NCBI GenBank assembly: GCA_029721515.1
Contig: CM056562.1
Span: 5,872,963-5,936,962 of the forward strand
Source: Synanceia verrucosa
Lineage: Eukaryota > Chordata > Actinopteri > Perciformes > Synanceiidae
Length of the DNA: 64,000 bases
Direction of reading: 5' to 3'
The translations under genes and the position numbers were made by a program. This document shows positions 34,354 to 47,314 of this stretch, piece by piece; within the stretch, counting starts at the first letter, position 1, and each line of letters starts with the position of its first letter. Below the pieces are notes generated by a model. The model did not search any database, was not told where the DNA came from, and worked only from the letters and a program-made list of their open reading frames with translations.

Positions 34354-37300
34354 CTGCACAGAGGAGAGAACAGGGAAGGTGGATGAAGAGAAAGAAGCAA
34401 AGGAAGAGGGTTGGAAACACAGAAAATGAACAGGATTAGAAAAAAGCAGAAAAAACAGAACCAGAAAGAATAAGATGGTCAGATAAGCATTTCAAGTCAT
34501 TTCAAACTGTAATCAATTCCAACAAGTTTTTCAACTTCTTAAGAACACTGTATAGCATTAAAGCAAATGTGTGTTTTTTTTTAAGATAGTTCTTTGTGTA
34601 TCCTACTAAGGATTACATCTGAGCCTCTGCAGTTGAGAGCAGATGAGAGAAAGGAGGGGGTTGGTACTCAAGTTGTGTTATAATATGTAGATAAGAGATT
34701 CAGTGGGGGGGCATCCTCTAATAATTAGAGTCTAATCCTTGTCCCCAGACAAAACTGAGACAGCTGATAAAACCCTTAGCATTCTGCGGCCAGCAGAGGT
34801 GGGAGATGGGATGTTCAGAGGGAGATAAAAAGACAACAATATAGAAATGTACATCACAGAAAAAGACATGCTGCTGTCAAAAAACATTTGAGGTTTGGAG
34901 ATTCCTGCAAAAAAAAAACAAAGAAAAAACAACACATTTAACTTCCAATTCTGCTTAACCTCCCCCCCCCAATATAGCTAGGAGACGCCATACATCCTCT
35001 AAACGTTGTAGGCCTCTAAAATTGGTGTCACTATCTGAGACACTTGACCTACCCTTTGTGTGGAATAAATATGCCACAGAGTGAAACTTATTTGCATCGT
35101 CTCTTTGGTTAAAAGACGCAAAACACAGAAATAGGCAATTAGCAGAAGAAGAGAAAGTGGTGTGAATCTCAATGTAAAACTATTTTAATGAAGAATATTA
35201 AATTTGCATTCAATTTTATGCTCTCTCTCGCTCTCTGTGATGAGCTGCATAATCATCTTCTACAGCGATTGTCTAATTTTGCATGTAACACAGGACAGGC
35301 AACTGCAAATGCTGCCTTTAAAATTCAAGTTGCCATTTCTCACACAGCGGGGCTCTCATAATTCCAGTATAAGTAGCTGAGCATATTGTAGAAAACAGCA
35401 ATTAGATGTGTTCTCAACCCATTTTCAGAATACCGTTTAATTACGTAGTCGACTTCAATGTCTGCGATACCTGTATATAGCATAGTAGCAACACTGCAGT
35501 CCAAGAAAACCACACAATATCATACTAAGTCTTGATATTAAACTTTCAACATAACATAAACATATACAAGTAGGATTCCATTAAGCTGGATCCAACATGA
35601 TATCAGAGGAAGGTGTGAAGGGGGAGATGAAGAAAAAGGAGGATGATTTTGGAGAAAAGGCACAAGGGATGAGGCGATAAGGATGGGTGATAAGAATGGG
35701 AGTTCTGTGAATGGAGCCATACTGGGGAAGGCTTGTGTATGCATGTACTGTATGTCAGAGGGGGAGGACTATTAATGTGACAAATGACGATTTCATCTAA
35801 CGAGCGCAAGCACAGGAGTACATTAAGGGTCCGTAAATCATGATTACAGGGTAACTCAATAAGATGCTGAGGAGGAGCGGGAAAGTAGGAATGTCAGACA
35901 GCCGAGGTAGAGGGAGACGCACTGTAGCTGAAGTAGAACAAGTAAAATAGAGAGATTATTCACAGCTTTTTGCATGAATGCTCTGGAGAGTGCAACAAAG
36001 AGTCCTCCAGAGCAAGTAGTATGTGGGCGCGACAGAAAGAGAGACTAACATGGATGCCAGCAACTGTGCAACCAGGGCAAATATTCCTTTGTGGAACACA
36101 GAATACTGCAGTCTTCTCAGTAGGAGGTCATGTGATTGACAGCAATACAAATCCAGATCATAACACTGATGCAGTGTTTGAATGTATCAGCTGCTACGCA
36201 TTAAAAACAGCAACAGTCTTTCCCTGACAGATATGGTGGAATGCTGTTGTGCTCCGGGATGACAGAACAGCTGAGGATGAGTAAAGAGAAGATCATTTTA
36301 CAGGATTCCCAAAGATCCTGAACAAAGATGGATAAGTGCCATAAAACAGCAAGAAGCGATCATGAGAAAACAGAGCGGTAGGAACCAGCAGTGACCAATT
36401 TATATCAGGTACAGAATCCAATGTTCCCTAAACTTTAAATCGTACGATTCTGAACAGTTGTACTTTTAATAAACACACATTAGATCAAGGTGTTATGACG
36501 TGGATTTTGCGGTGCTTCACGTTGCTCACACAGCAACAAGCAAACGCAACATAAAAATGTTTGTCTGCAAAGTCATTTCAGTCTTCCTTCAGATAAAACT
36601 CAATGCACGTTATGTCTGCTGTTTGCATGTCTGTTCTTGTGATTACAGCAGTGAACACAGCGTTGTGTGATTTTTACTAATATGATTAATGAGAGAAGAG
36701 ATTTTGAAACATCTACAACTACTAAACCTTTTCAAGATTAGTGAAAAGTATACTGGGGACATGACAAGGGTCAGCGATATTTAGTCTTTAGTATTTACTT
36801 GTGCATATAGTCATATCTTAAAACTCTGAAGGCGTAAATTGACATCCGGTACCACTCATTTTGATGCGGATTTTACTGCCAAAATAGCGACGTAAACAAA
36901 CGAAGTCACGTGGGGTCCAGAGCTTTATTAATGTATTCAAAATTACTGCAGCACCACATCTATCATTTGTGACGGTGCTCTGCCATCTGCTAACACAAGA
37001 AACGCCAAAAACTTCACTGTCATTTGTGCTAAAAGAACAGTGGCCTGTGAAGAAATGTATTTTGTTCTTTTTATGATACGTAGCCCCTAACGCCCCCCAT
37101 CCTTCGGCCACTTTTAGCCGACTGTGGCTTAAGTGTATCCGCGGCCATTTTGGCTTCATAATGGACACCTCGGGCCCATTATACAGCAGACAGCCCACTG
37201 ACAGGAGGCAGGAGTGCTCCACAGTCATTGGCAAGGATGATAATGGCGGAATAATGACTCTTAAATGTTCCCCCTGAAGTGGACAGGGACCATCAGTCAT

Positions 37301-38629
37301 TCCTTGCTGGTGATATGACATCTAATGTCAGCAGAGCCTACTGTATATGCACAGCTTAAAGGAAAAGCTGCTTTTGCTAGGATACAAGATGGAAATGGAT
37401 GGATAGAAGAATTCAACAAGTCTACTGTAATTAGGAGTTCTAATAGGGAGAATGAAGCAACAGCTGCTTTCTTTAAACTAATCCATGAAACCCTTTTGCG
37501 AAAAGCAGTTATTTTCCTCTCAGTAATGGTGTGGTTGATCTATGGTTGATGAATTCAGGAGAAGTGGATCATCACTGCATATGTTTTAAACCAACATACA
37601 ATTCAAATTACAGATCACGCATGCTCGCTGAACTGCAAATTCAGAGACCAAAATGGGAAAGGAGGCTGGGAGAAGTGATTCTTTCATGTTTCCACACTCA
37701 TAATTGAAACCATTATGAAAGACATGTGCCATGCGGCTTAGGACCGATCAAAGAAAGCACAGAGTATTTTTCTGCAGAGATCTTCGCCTCATTGGAAAAG
37801 TTTAGTTATGCATGGATGGTCTAGAAAGAGGGAAAATCAGCATTAGGACACCAAGTTGAAAGAAGACATTACAACTTCGTGCCACACAATCTGTTTCCCC
37901 ATGAAAACATGATGTCATTAGTGTCTTACCCTATTTTACTAATGTAATGTGAAGGGAGCAAACAAATCACCACACCACTGATGTAGAGAATACTGCATAA
38001 ATTGAGGCTGTCTCAGTGATTTCACCATCTAGATAAGACAGTCCCATTAGGTTTGTTATGACTCAGAACACAATCCTAGGATTCAAAGGCGTCACCAGTG
38101 AGATAAATGCTGCTCTGTTTTCAACACTGATCTACCCTGCAGTGACAATGGTGTAACAGTGATCTAACTGCAATGGCTTGTAATATGTGATTGCGAATTA
38201 AACGGTGCTTGTTTTGTATCATTCAGAGGCAGTTTACTACTTATATTCTCACTTCATATTCCTCATTATTTGTCTGTTTGCCTTCCAGCAACAAGTGCCT
38301 ATTTCCACTCATTACATGCAGTGTCTCTTCAAAATAAACTTCCATCTTGGTTGGGATTATGAAACAAATGACTTGTTTAGGTTTAGGAAAGGATTATTCT
38401 TTAGGTTCAAACAATTATGCGTGACATACAAAACTACTGTACTTTAGTTTAGGAAGAAGTCTTGGTTTTAGTTAAAATAACTAATATGAAGTATGTAACA
38501 AAAGCATTGTGAAAGTCTGTCATTATTTCATTAAAACTACCCTGATAATATTAAAGACAAATAGTTGGAAAGTCATATGGCAAAGTTGGAGCCCCCCAAA
38601 AAATTGCAAAGACAGTTAACTCTTTGACT

Positions 38630-39087
38630 CTCCAATGTTTGAGTGCCATTGACATATAGATGTCAATGTGTTATGTGTTATATGTGCTTTTTCGGCAGCA
38701 GGCACAAGATGGCGCTCTCACTGAGTAATATTGGGGCTTCTTGGATTGTAGTCAGGGCATAAAGAGATGGCATATGCCACAGAGATCAAAGCAGGAAGTG
38801 GAGACGATCAAGATTATGAGAGAGCAAAACAAACTGAATCTGGACAAAAACTGGTGATTTTGGTGAAACTGGCCTCTACTCTCCTCCAGATAAAACAAGA
38901 ATGGAACAAGGTAAAAACAAACATTTTTTTCATGGTGAAATAGAGTGTTTCTTCTTTCATTTGAGCTATCCTGTGTTTTCAGAGACAGTACAAAATATTC
39001 TGTGCATCATGAAAGATGACTCTTAAATGGCCAAAAACCCTGGAACAAGGCACTTTCTGTTATTATAAAAGGGCTGGCACTCAATGC
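38630..39087 (+). repeat. gagtgcca-ended repeat family, copy 2
   Basis: Begins tccaatgtttgagtgccatt and ends gggctggcactcaatg, inverted-repeat-like ends (atgtttgagtgcca versus cattgagtgcca). The interior matches copy 1 at 24320-24720 in order. A ttaa lies just before (38616-38619) but no matching ttaa was seen at the right end, so a piggyBac origin is not supported. It is longer than copy 1, with an extra gcataaagagatggcatatg segment shared with copy 3. Confidence 0.72.
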
Positions 39088-40344
39088 CATACCAATATGG
39101 TTGAGATCAACCATACATTTATTAGATACATCTGTACTTCACATTCATATTATGTTAATGTGTCTTTTCAGCACACATGACTAATTACAAGGAAAAGTGT
39201 AAATACTGTATCTTGAGATACTGAGATACTCAGCAGTTAAATTGGTCATTGATGGTTTTTAAGCATTCAGCAGGGACAACTGGCACAATATGCAGTTTCT
39301 TTAATGTTTTAGCTGCTGGAAGACTAAACACTTAAAATGATCCATATCACCCTCAGCAAAGAGGAGAATGGACGTTGTGTCATTTCCTTATTATGAATGG
39401 GCCCTTCCACTCTGCTTTTGACAGTTCCCCACTACATAATAGCTCTTCACCACACAGACTGGAGGAATGGGAGAGATGAGTATTATATGGCAGCTGGACC
39501 ACAGCTTAGTTCAACATTTAAGTGTGCAACAGCATTGCACCTCCAGTAAGAATGAATGGTCTCTCCATCGTTCTCTCTCATTCACTCACTCACTCTATCT
39601 TGCCTGTGGTCCTTTCCCCATCCCTGCATTCCTGCTGCCAGACCAAGATAAGAGTACATATCCCCATCAATACTATTGATGCTGAGACTGCTTATGTCAT
39701 CTGAACTGTGAAAGAGCGTTTCATTGCTGTGAATTGTACCCTGCAGTAAACTGACAGGTTGAACGGAAAAAATGGACTTTGGGAGTGGATAAAATAACAG
39801 CAGCACTTGTTCAGTCCAGCTTAACCCAATGCAATAACCGCACGTTATATATTCCATATGTGAAAATTAAATGTTAAATTTCTGGTATTATGAGGAACAT
39901 CTCACATTACAATACAACTTAATATAACACCACCACAACCTAAAATCAATTGGTCTGGCCCCTCTCTGAGAGTCTTAACACTCTAAACCCACAGCATAAC
40001 CATCTAAAATTGCCAGCTGGGCCATGACAGTGCCTCGGCTGATCCATGGCTGATCCCCACTGACTGCCTGTTCGGGCTGTGATTGTGATTCCCCTCAATG
40101 CCGCAGAGCAGGCAGTGCCTCCTCATAACACCCCAAAGAGCCATGTGTGGAAATCAGTGGCAAATTCAAGGTAGCAAGGTTTACTGCCATCAGACTTCTA
40201 TACTGTGACCATTTTCCTTTACTAAGTTTGCTCATTGCCACTGGAGAATTTTACTGACCCAGTCTTCTTAAAATCAAATGTTTTTATATGAATGAGGGGG
40301 TATGCTTCCATGCTAAAATAATGGACAATACATCAATACTACTT

Positions 40345-40492
40345 CCAATGGTCGATCAGTCAGTCAGTCATTCATCCTGTATAACCACTTATTCTATATT
40401 CAGGGTTGCAGGGGGCTGTCGTCGACCCCAGCGGAGCTAAGTTGGACAAAGGCAGGATACACCCTGGACACATCACTAGACTATTGCTGGGT
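40345..40492 (-). mobile_element. Diverged 3' part of the 22149-type SINE, minus orientation
   Basis: Reverse-complemented it reads ccagggtgtatcctgccttt, a diverged ccccagc stretch, and cttatac-like words ending in a short repeat of cattcatcctg/gtcagtca type. This parallels gtccagggtgtaccctgcct...ggataagcggta at the end of the 22149-22486 element. The tRNA head is missing, so it is 5'-truncated. Confidence 0.55.
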
Positions 40493-42607
40493 TTAACAGA
40501 ATGGTGTAGCCAAAAAATATTAAATATTTGGTTCATACGTCAAAAAAAACAATAAAAATGACACACAATATTATGTACAAAATATTGTCAAAGAACACAG
40601 ATAATTATTTCCCAAAGATGGCTTCTGTTGTTTAAGTAGATCTTCCCAGACTAATGTATGTCCAAGTGTTCATTTTTCTGAAGAGTTTGGTTTTAATTAA
40701 TTATCTGACACAATAAAAAAAGGGAAGAAGGACTGACAATCCAGAGCAAGAACTAAAATGTCAATGGCACTTAACTATCAAATCTACTGACTACAGCAAA
40801 GCCACTTATTGTTGACTTAAGCATTATGAATTAAATGGCTAAGATGACTCCACTTACTTACTTACTCACTATGATGTAGCAATGTTGCAGTATAAATATG
40901 AGACACACGTTGTGTTTCCATCTCATTCATGTCATCCATCTATTTTAAAACATGCTACGCTAAATCCTGTCACTCTTACAGTATGAAGCACACTCATGTG
41001 ACTGAACAGGAGTCTTCACCTTCACAAACAATTTCCCAAAAGTTTCCTCACATAATGTATTTTAAAATGCAATTCTCAATGTAGATTTTTAGTTGTTATC
41101 TGACCTGCACCACAAACAGACTAGCTTTAATCACATACAGAGGGAATGGCTGCTGGTGTGAAATCCAAAGAACAAATATACAGTCATTCATAGTATTGCA
41201 AACGTATGGCTTGTGTGTTGTTTTATTTTAGTCTAAGACTTTCTATTATGGCATCTGCTTTGTGTTCCTTGGTCCAGAAGCTGCAATCAATCAAAAACTA
41301 TAGCGTGTACTGAACATCAAAATGTTTTGCAGATTGACGAGACGGGTTTGTTCTTTTGTGCTTTCATGTCACCTCGCCTGGGTCCCTACGTTAAATATAC
41401 GTATGAGAACTGGTTCTTGTTATTTCTGACATTGGAGCTGACAGAAGAAGATTGCTGCTGTGCCTGCCAAAATTTATGCTTGGGGATATTTTTTGACTGC
41501 TGTTACCCGAGGGATACAACAGAAAGAGGCCTCCATTCTAAATCCCTGCAGCCTGGGAGAATAGCTTGACCCAATGCAACACAATCCACTCTGTAAATAT
41601 TCAGTATACAAAAACAGAGCAGAATTCTTCGACTGGGGAGACACACCCAGTTTGTAGCTCTCAGAAAGTGCTGAGTCACTGACTGCTATGCCAACACTGA
41701 AACTAATGCCACCAGACACCAAAACAGCACCACTAAAATGTGATACAACAAGCTACCATGCCATGTGGCATCAGTTTTAACAGTTGAACAATTGGTAGTG
41801 ACTTAGTGTGCTTCGCAAACAAACACAGGAGGCCCAGTGTGAAACAGAGGAGATATAAAGGTGCTTTTTGAGAAAATCCAGAGAATTAATATAGCAGTAA
41901 ATAACTATTTGCTGTATAAAGATATAGTGAAGGGCTGTTCCCAAATTTCAGTCTTTTAAACTCCTCTTCCTCTTTCTTCTCAACATAAAATCGGATAATA
42001 GCGAACGCAAACCAATAACTTTCAATATGTTCTCTGGCCATGATTACTAAATGAATTAAATGGATTTTTTCAGCAAGTTGAATGTTTTTGACTTGCCTTT
42101 CACAAGACTAATCGATACTTTAGTTTCTGTCCTGTCCGCGCTGCTGCAGAGGTGATCTGTCTGTCTGTTTTTGTGTAGGGAGAGGGGCTGCATTTCACAG
42201 CAGGGTGCAGCTAGAGGACCAATCACAGCCCTTGTCATCTCCGTCTTCCCTTGACGGATTGACAGACAGTTAAAAAAAAATTCCTGCGCCCGGAGAGAAC
42301 GGAGAGGCTCTACGTCAGGCTCTCCGGCGACACAGAGGGCTCTCCATCTCTACGTACAGCACTTTACGGAATACTATAAATTGGCCTTAAATGTTACGCT
42401 CATTCACCATCTTACTGCACTCTGAGCTTTGGTGAAAAAAAAGAATGATTGGCCAATCAGGTGAGGCTATTGTCACAACACTGCTCTCCTGTGATTGGTC
42501 AGGACAGTATCAAGGGAAGCCACAAACTCATTGGCATCAGGCCAATCAAATCACCGTATGTTATCATCAACGTTGCTGATTGATTCGTGATTATTTAGGG
42601 TGGAGAT

Positions 42608-42946
42608 TTGGAGTATATGGTAAAAAATAAATTTATTAAACTGCCTCTACAGCAGCAACTCCAGGTTAAATCTGATGGCAGGCCAACACTAAAACTTGAG
42701 CTCCGTACAGAGAGGAAGAAAGGTTTTCAGACCTTTAATGAGGAGAACTACGTCCGCACTGAGTGGCTAGCTGGTAGCGCCAAGCTTCAGCGGCTATTTT
42801 GCTGGCCCTGTCTCCTTTTTGACAAGGATTCCTGCTCCCTGACTAATCCCTGGGTATACCACTGGATTCACCGACCTGGCCAACCTGTCTTGGACTATTG
42901 AAAGACAGGGCAAATCAAAAAATCACATTGACTGTGCTGTGTAAGT
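42608..42946 (+). pseudogene. hAT/ZMYM-type (TTF zinc-finger) transposase exon relic with frameshift
   Basis: The 97-codon frame contains GRPTLKLELRTERKKGFQTF, TEWLAGS and LFCWPCLLF (residues 24-71). This is the pattern of the TTF-type zinc finger at the start of hAT transposases related to ZMYM1-like proteins (FN..Y.R.EWL.GS..L..LFCWPCLLF). From about 42850 the family sequence continues in a different frame as TGFTDLANLSWTIERQGKSK then NHIDCAV, so one base has been lost near 42840. It ends at a consensus donor GTAAGT (42941-42946), fitting an exon of an intron-containing element. The rest of the transposase (DUF4371 and RNase H-like core) was not found, so this fragment is broken. Confidence 0.7.
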
Positions 42947-43424
42947 AGCTGGTTGTGCTTTTGGGAGGGCGGTTGCATAAATTAATGAGATTTTTAAGAG
43001 GACTGAGTATGTGTGTGTGAGCGAATGACTGAGGGAGAGAGAGAGCGAGAGTGTTGGTGCTCAAAATGTCAGTGTCAAGTGTGTGTAAGTCCTGGTAAAA
43101 TGATGCTGGGGGCTCTAATAGTTTATCTGACCACGGGAAACTGCAACATACGATTTTCTGCCCCCACCCCAGTAAAACATCCACAGCTTGGAGGTTGTAT
43201 CTCACTTGGCTTTCTGGGAAATTTTCCCCACACCACACCACTGCTCATAGGTGCGGCTTGTATTGAAAAGGTTGTAGGATATGACATTTTGAACATATTG
43301 CACATCCATAGTCATCAGTGTCCATTATAAAGGTGATAAAATGACACTGATATATTGGCTTTGAGTTCAAGTTGTTCAAGTTTGAGGGGGCGTGGCTTTG
43401 CACGGAGCACTGACGAGAAAGGGA

Positions 43425-43496
43425 GGAGCTTAGAGGAGGTGCCATTACCTTTTTAGCTCTGTTGATAGCTTTCTAACATGACAGACTATAGCTTTA
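43425..43496. repeat. Tail fragment of the taaagctatag-ended MITE family
   Basis: aggagcttagaggaggtgcc followed by a gap and gactatagctttaa matches, in reverse orientation, the left end of the 29843-30685 element, and in direct orientation 45766-45844. The opposite end of this copy was not located. Confidence 0.55.
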
Positions 43497-45765
43497 ACAT
43501 AGTCAAATGCCGTCCGTCACAGTTACATAATGGATAGAAAAAAAAATTTGACTCTCATTTCACATTTAGCATGTTTAAACATTATATTGATGTTTCTGTT
43601 AAAACATGATGGTAGTGAGAAGAACGGTAGTGTAATTTGATAGTTTTGAGAAAGAGCTGACATTTTCCTCTTTAGAGGATTGTTCATACCTATTTCATTG
43701 CAAATCATATGGGGAACTATAATTTAAAGAAGACCAATACAGAGCAAAAAATCAGCAAATGGAGGAGCTCCTGGTATTAGTGCTATTCATGTCGAAATTA
43801 AGGCAGGACATATGGTCAAGAAGGAACTAGAGATCTAGACAGAACTGAAAAACACAGAGAACATGGTGAAGGAAGTAATGAAAGTGTGCCTGAAGTGGAA
43901 GAAGTGAACGCCAATAAAAAGGATGTGCTTCTGTAAACTTTGCTGAAACAAGAGTACATTCTCACCATCAGGCCACATTAACAGACTTAGAAGTACATTC
44001 CTACAGGAACAACCTCTGCATTTTTTGAATCCCCAAAGGGAAGAAGGGTACAACATGTGCAATTTCTGTAGAAGTTTACCAAGGCTGATAAACACTCCGA
44101 GATATATAATTTAAAAGATAACGTTGTCATAGATAACGTGGATCAAACCACCACCACAAAATGCCCTGGGAGCCATGACTGTTTGCTTCCTTGTCTACAA
44201 AACCAAGGAACAGGTGCTGGAACTGTTTGTGTATTATAGCTCATAAAATAGTCATCTTGTCAGTCACCTACATGAAATTCACATCACTTTTTCAGAACAA
44301 CCTGAGCTTTAATCACATTCATGTTGTAATTTTCCCATATGAATGTAAAAAAAGCTATAGAGTCATAAATAGAAAGAAAAATAAATCGAAAAATAAACAT
44401 CACATATATTTCTTAGAAAAACACATCAAACCATAATAAACAACTTTCTCTGGATTGTTTTAAAAATGTTGTCTAAGGTCTTAAGGATAATGGGGTAAAA
44501 AAAATTAAGTCTCTAACTATAATACAAATGTAAAAATACCACAATAATTGCATAGATAGCCACTGACTTTATTGAAGTCGATGCCACTCCTGAAACAGTT
44601 TCTGTCTACAATGAGACAGAGTGCTAGCTACATCACAGACTTGGCATTTCCAAGGAGAAGCTTGGTTTTTTGGACACTGTTCCTGCAGTGAACACAGCTT
44701 CTCCTCCCATATGTGTCCCTCTTACCTGTCTCTACCTGCTCTATGTGTAAATTATTGCATTCAGGGCCCATTTTCAATAGTGGAAACAACAAATATAGTC
44801 AGAGCAGTCAACTGTCTTGCTACTGATACTCTTTGATGGACCACATGAGGATACAAAGCCGTACAATTGGATATTGGCACATCATGTGACGGCGCAAGAC
44901 ACTGACTTTGTCATTGAACCGAAGCACTTCCATGAAAGAAAGGAAAGGCTGAAGTCTCCCCTTTTCAACAACAAAAAAAGTAAATGATTATTTTTGAGCC
45001 ATTCCAGAGATATTTGCTGTTTTGTAAGGCTTGTTCCTCGGCATCGGATACGACTACATAGACTCCGAAGGGTTAATGGAAACAATATGTATTTAGACTG
45101 TGACAAGTCAGCAGAAATTAAGAAGAAAAGAAAGGAGTATGCTCTGCTGAGGAAGGGGATACTGACAATGGATGAAGAAACCAATGGGGGCAGAACACCT
45201 GTCAGCACACCCTGGGCAGTCATAGCTGTGAAACCCTGCAAAAGAGAGAGAAGTGCCAGACTCCATTTACTCTCACTCAGGAGCAGATAGTTAGAGAAAA
45301 AAAAGTTGACAAGACTTTAGTCTTAAAAAATGAGCTGAACACTTAAATATTGTCGTTTTTTTGTGTATAATGCAATATGGACGTAAGAATAACTACTCTT
45401 AGCTCCAAGTATTATGTAACATTTTTACTTGGAGCAGATTTAACAATCAATCATTAATTAATATCAAAATATGTGTTTATAACCAATAACTCTTTAGTTT
45501 TGAATCATAAACCATGAAGGAGAGTGATGACACTCAGCTTCACCCACTATTAATTTTAATGATAGAATTCACCTGGACATCACCCAGTTTTGTTAAAACA
45601 GGGAAAACTTCTAAATTTGACATTAATTAATAGAGTCTCTTAATCTCAGGGAGCTACAGAGTTCTTGGCCATAGTGTGCAATGATTCAAGTTATTTTATG
45701 TACACACAAAGATGTTTCTTTGACAAACTACATGACTGAACTACTAACAGGAAATAATTGAATTG

Positions 45766-45844
45766 TGGAGCTTAGAGGAGGTGCCACTTTCAAATCTTGC
45801 TAGCCCTCTTGCTAGCTCTCCAACATCGCTGACTATAGCTTTAA
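45766..45844. repeat. MITE-tail fragment nested in long-repeat copy B
   Basis: tggagcttagaggaggtgcc and gactatagctttaa occur here but not at the corresponding place in copy A. The fragment matches 43425-43496 and the reverse-complemented left end of 29843-30685. Confidence 0.55.
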
Positions 45845-46342
45845 TCAGGCCTCTAGATTAGCCCTAATTGTTTTAGTTAATTTAGTGGTCTAATCATCAA
45901 AATTCTTTCACATCTGAAAATGATATAAATGACATACAGTATTTAGATAGATGGAGGTGTTGCTGCAGCTATTGTCTGAACCTCGGCATTTTGGATCTGC
46001 TGGATCCCAAGGACGTGACTTTGGCTTGATTGCTTCTTTCCATTGTTGGCTGTCTTTACATTTTATTAATTACTTTAAATTTGAAAATTTAAAATTTGAA
46101 GTTTCTCATTATCAGCTGTAGAATGATAGCAAACACCAATATGATTCTAAAACCAACAAACAAAACTGATCAAGTAAACTGAAGTTTATTTTCCAACTGC
46201 ACAACATAGATGACCCATGATATCATGGCATACTACAATGGGCAAGCTTATACATAGCTGTATATGTAGACTTATTCCACAGGTATTGTTAACATGCGCC
46301 ACACTGATTTGTATCAGAGCAGGAGAATAAGGAGGATGTGTC

Positions 46343-46864
46343 CAGTGTTGTTCATATTTTTAGTGAACAGTGAACTGAACGGATCAGTTTTCAAGACGTG
46401 AACGGGAGCAGCATTCACCCTGGTGAGAATGAACGGCCTGCACCGTTCATGTACATTTGAAAACTCTCGCAATAGAAAGTGGTTTTCAGGTTTTATGACA
46501 CTGTTTATGGCAAACACTATGATGGTCACTGTGACAATCCAGTACGGCTGATGCTGAAGCCAGTGTTGCAGAGCACTTGGCAGAGTTTTATGAACCTAAG
46601 CCACGGAGCCAGCCAGAGCTAGTCCAGTACTGCCACCGAGCCAGCACAGTGCTGCCTATGATTCTTTATTGATAGAGTAATTTGATTAGTGTAGGAATGG
46701 CAGTGATTTATAGCTGAGGAATGGCTAAGAAGAGGCTATACTGCGTAACATAGTGTCTGATTTATTTAAAAAAATGTAACAAATGAACGTGAACTAGTTC
46801 ATTTTCATATGTGTGAAGTGAACTTTGAGCTAGTTATTTTTAAGTGTGAACTGGCACTACACTG
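46343..46864. mobile_element. hAT-type MITE with 8-bp target-site duplication (522 bp)
   Basis: Begins cagtgttgttcatattttta and ends ...gtgaactggcactacactg (reverse complement cagtgtagtgccag), short hAT-like inverted ends with gaac/gttc-rich subterminal repeats such as gaacgtgaactagttca. The flanks gatgtgtc (46335-46342) and gttgtgtc (46865-46872) match at 7 of 8 positions, the size made by hAT transposases. The equivalent site in long-repeat copy A (about 18280) has no insertion, giving an empty-site comparison. No transposase is encoded. Confidence 0.78.
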
Positions 46865-47314
46865 GTTGTGTCAGTGGAGTGACCTTTAATATGATAAACT
46901 TTACTTAGTTGACAATAGACTTAAGAATAAAAGCAGAGTTGAGTATTATGAACTTGAAAGGTAATGACAAAAAAGGTTCATATGGAGTCACATGCACTTT
47001 CTTGAAGAAAACTGAGAAATTAAAGAATGCCTTCATAATCATCATTCACTACAATTACTAAAATATTACCTGGGCCATTGAATCTGGGTGATGGACTTTG
47101 CTCACAAAACTGTGTTCTGACCCTCATATGGGGCTATCAGTGCTCACCTTCATCAGGAGGGGCCCTAGCCTTCCCCGATATACTTCACTGTTGGAGATCT
47201 CTTTTATGCATGTGCATTCTTTTTTCTCTTTATTGTAAATATATATAAAAAAAAAATAAGTTCACAACAGATAAAAAACAATAAGACAAATGCCACTCTG
47301 AAACTGTGTTCATT

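Larger units (their letters stand above)
45411..47050 (+). repeat. Unclassified long dispersed repeat, copy B
   Basis: Collinear with copy A (16633-18790) from ggagcagatttaacaatcaa to gagaaattaaagaatgcc. Relative to A it has lost about 600 bp and about 330 bp and gained two nested insertions (45766-45844 and 46343-46864). The longest near-identical run is around cccagttttgttaaaacagg to gacattaattaata. Both copies lie in the same orientation, antisense to grid1. Confidence 0.75.

Noticed and set aside
36818..37321. 167-codon minus-strand frame
   Set aside because: No family similarity, no splice context and no codon pattern convincing by eye; probably chance.
38616..39087. piggyBac element bounded by TTAA
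   Set aside because: A ttaa lies near the left end only; no matching ttaa at the right end and no transposase.
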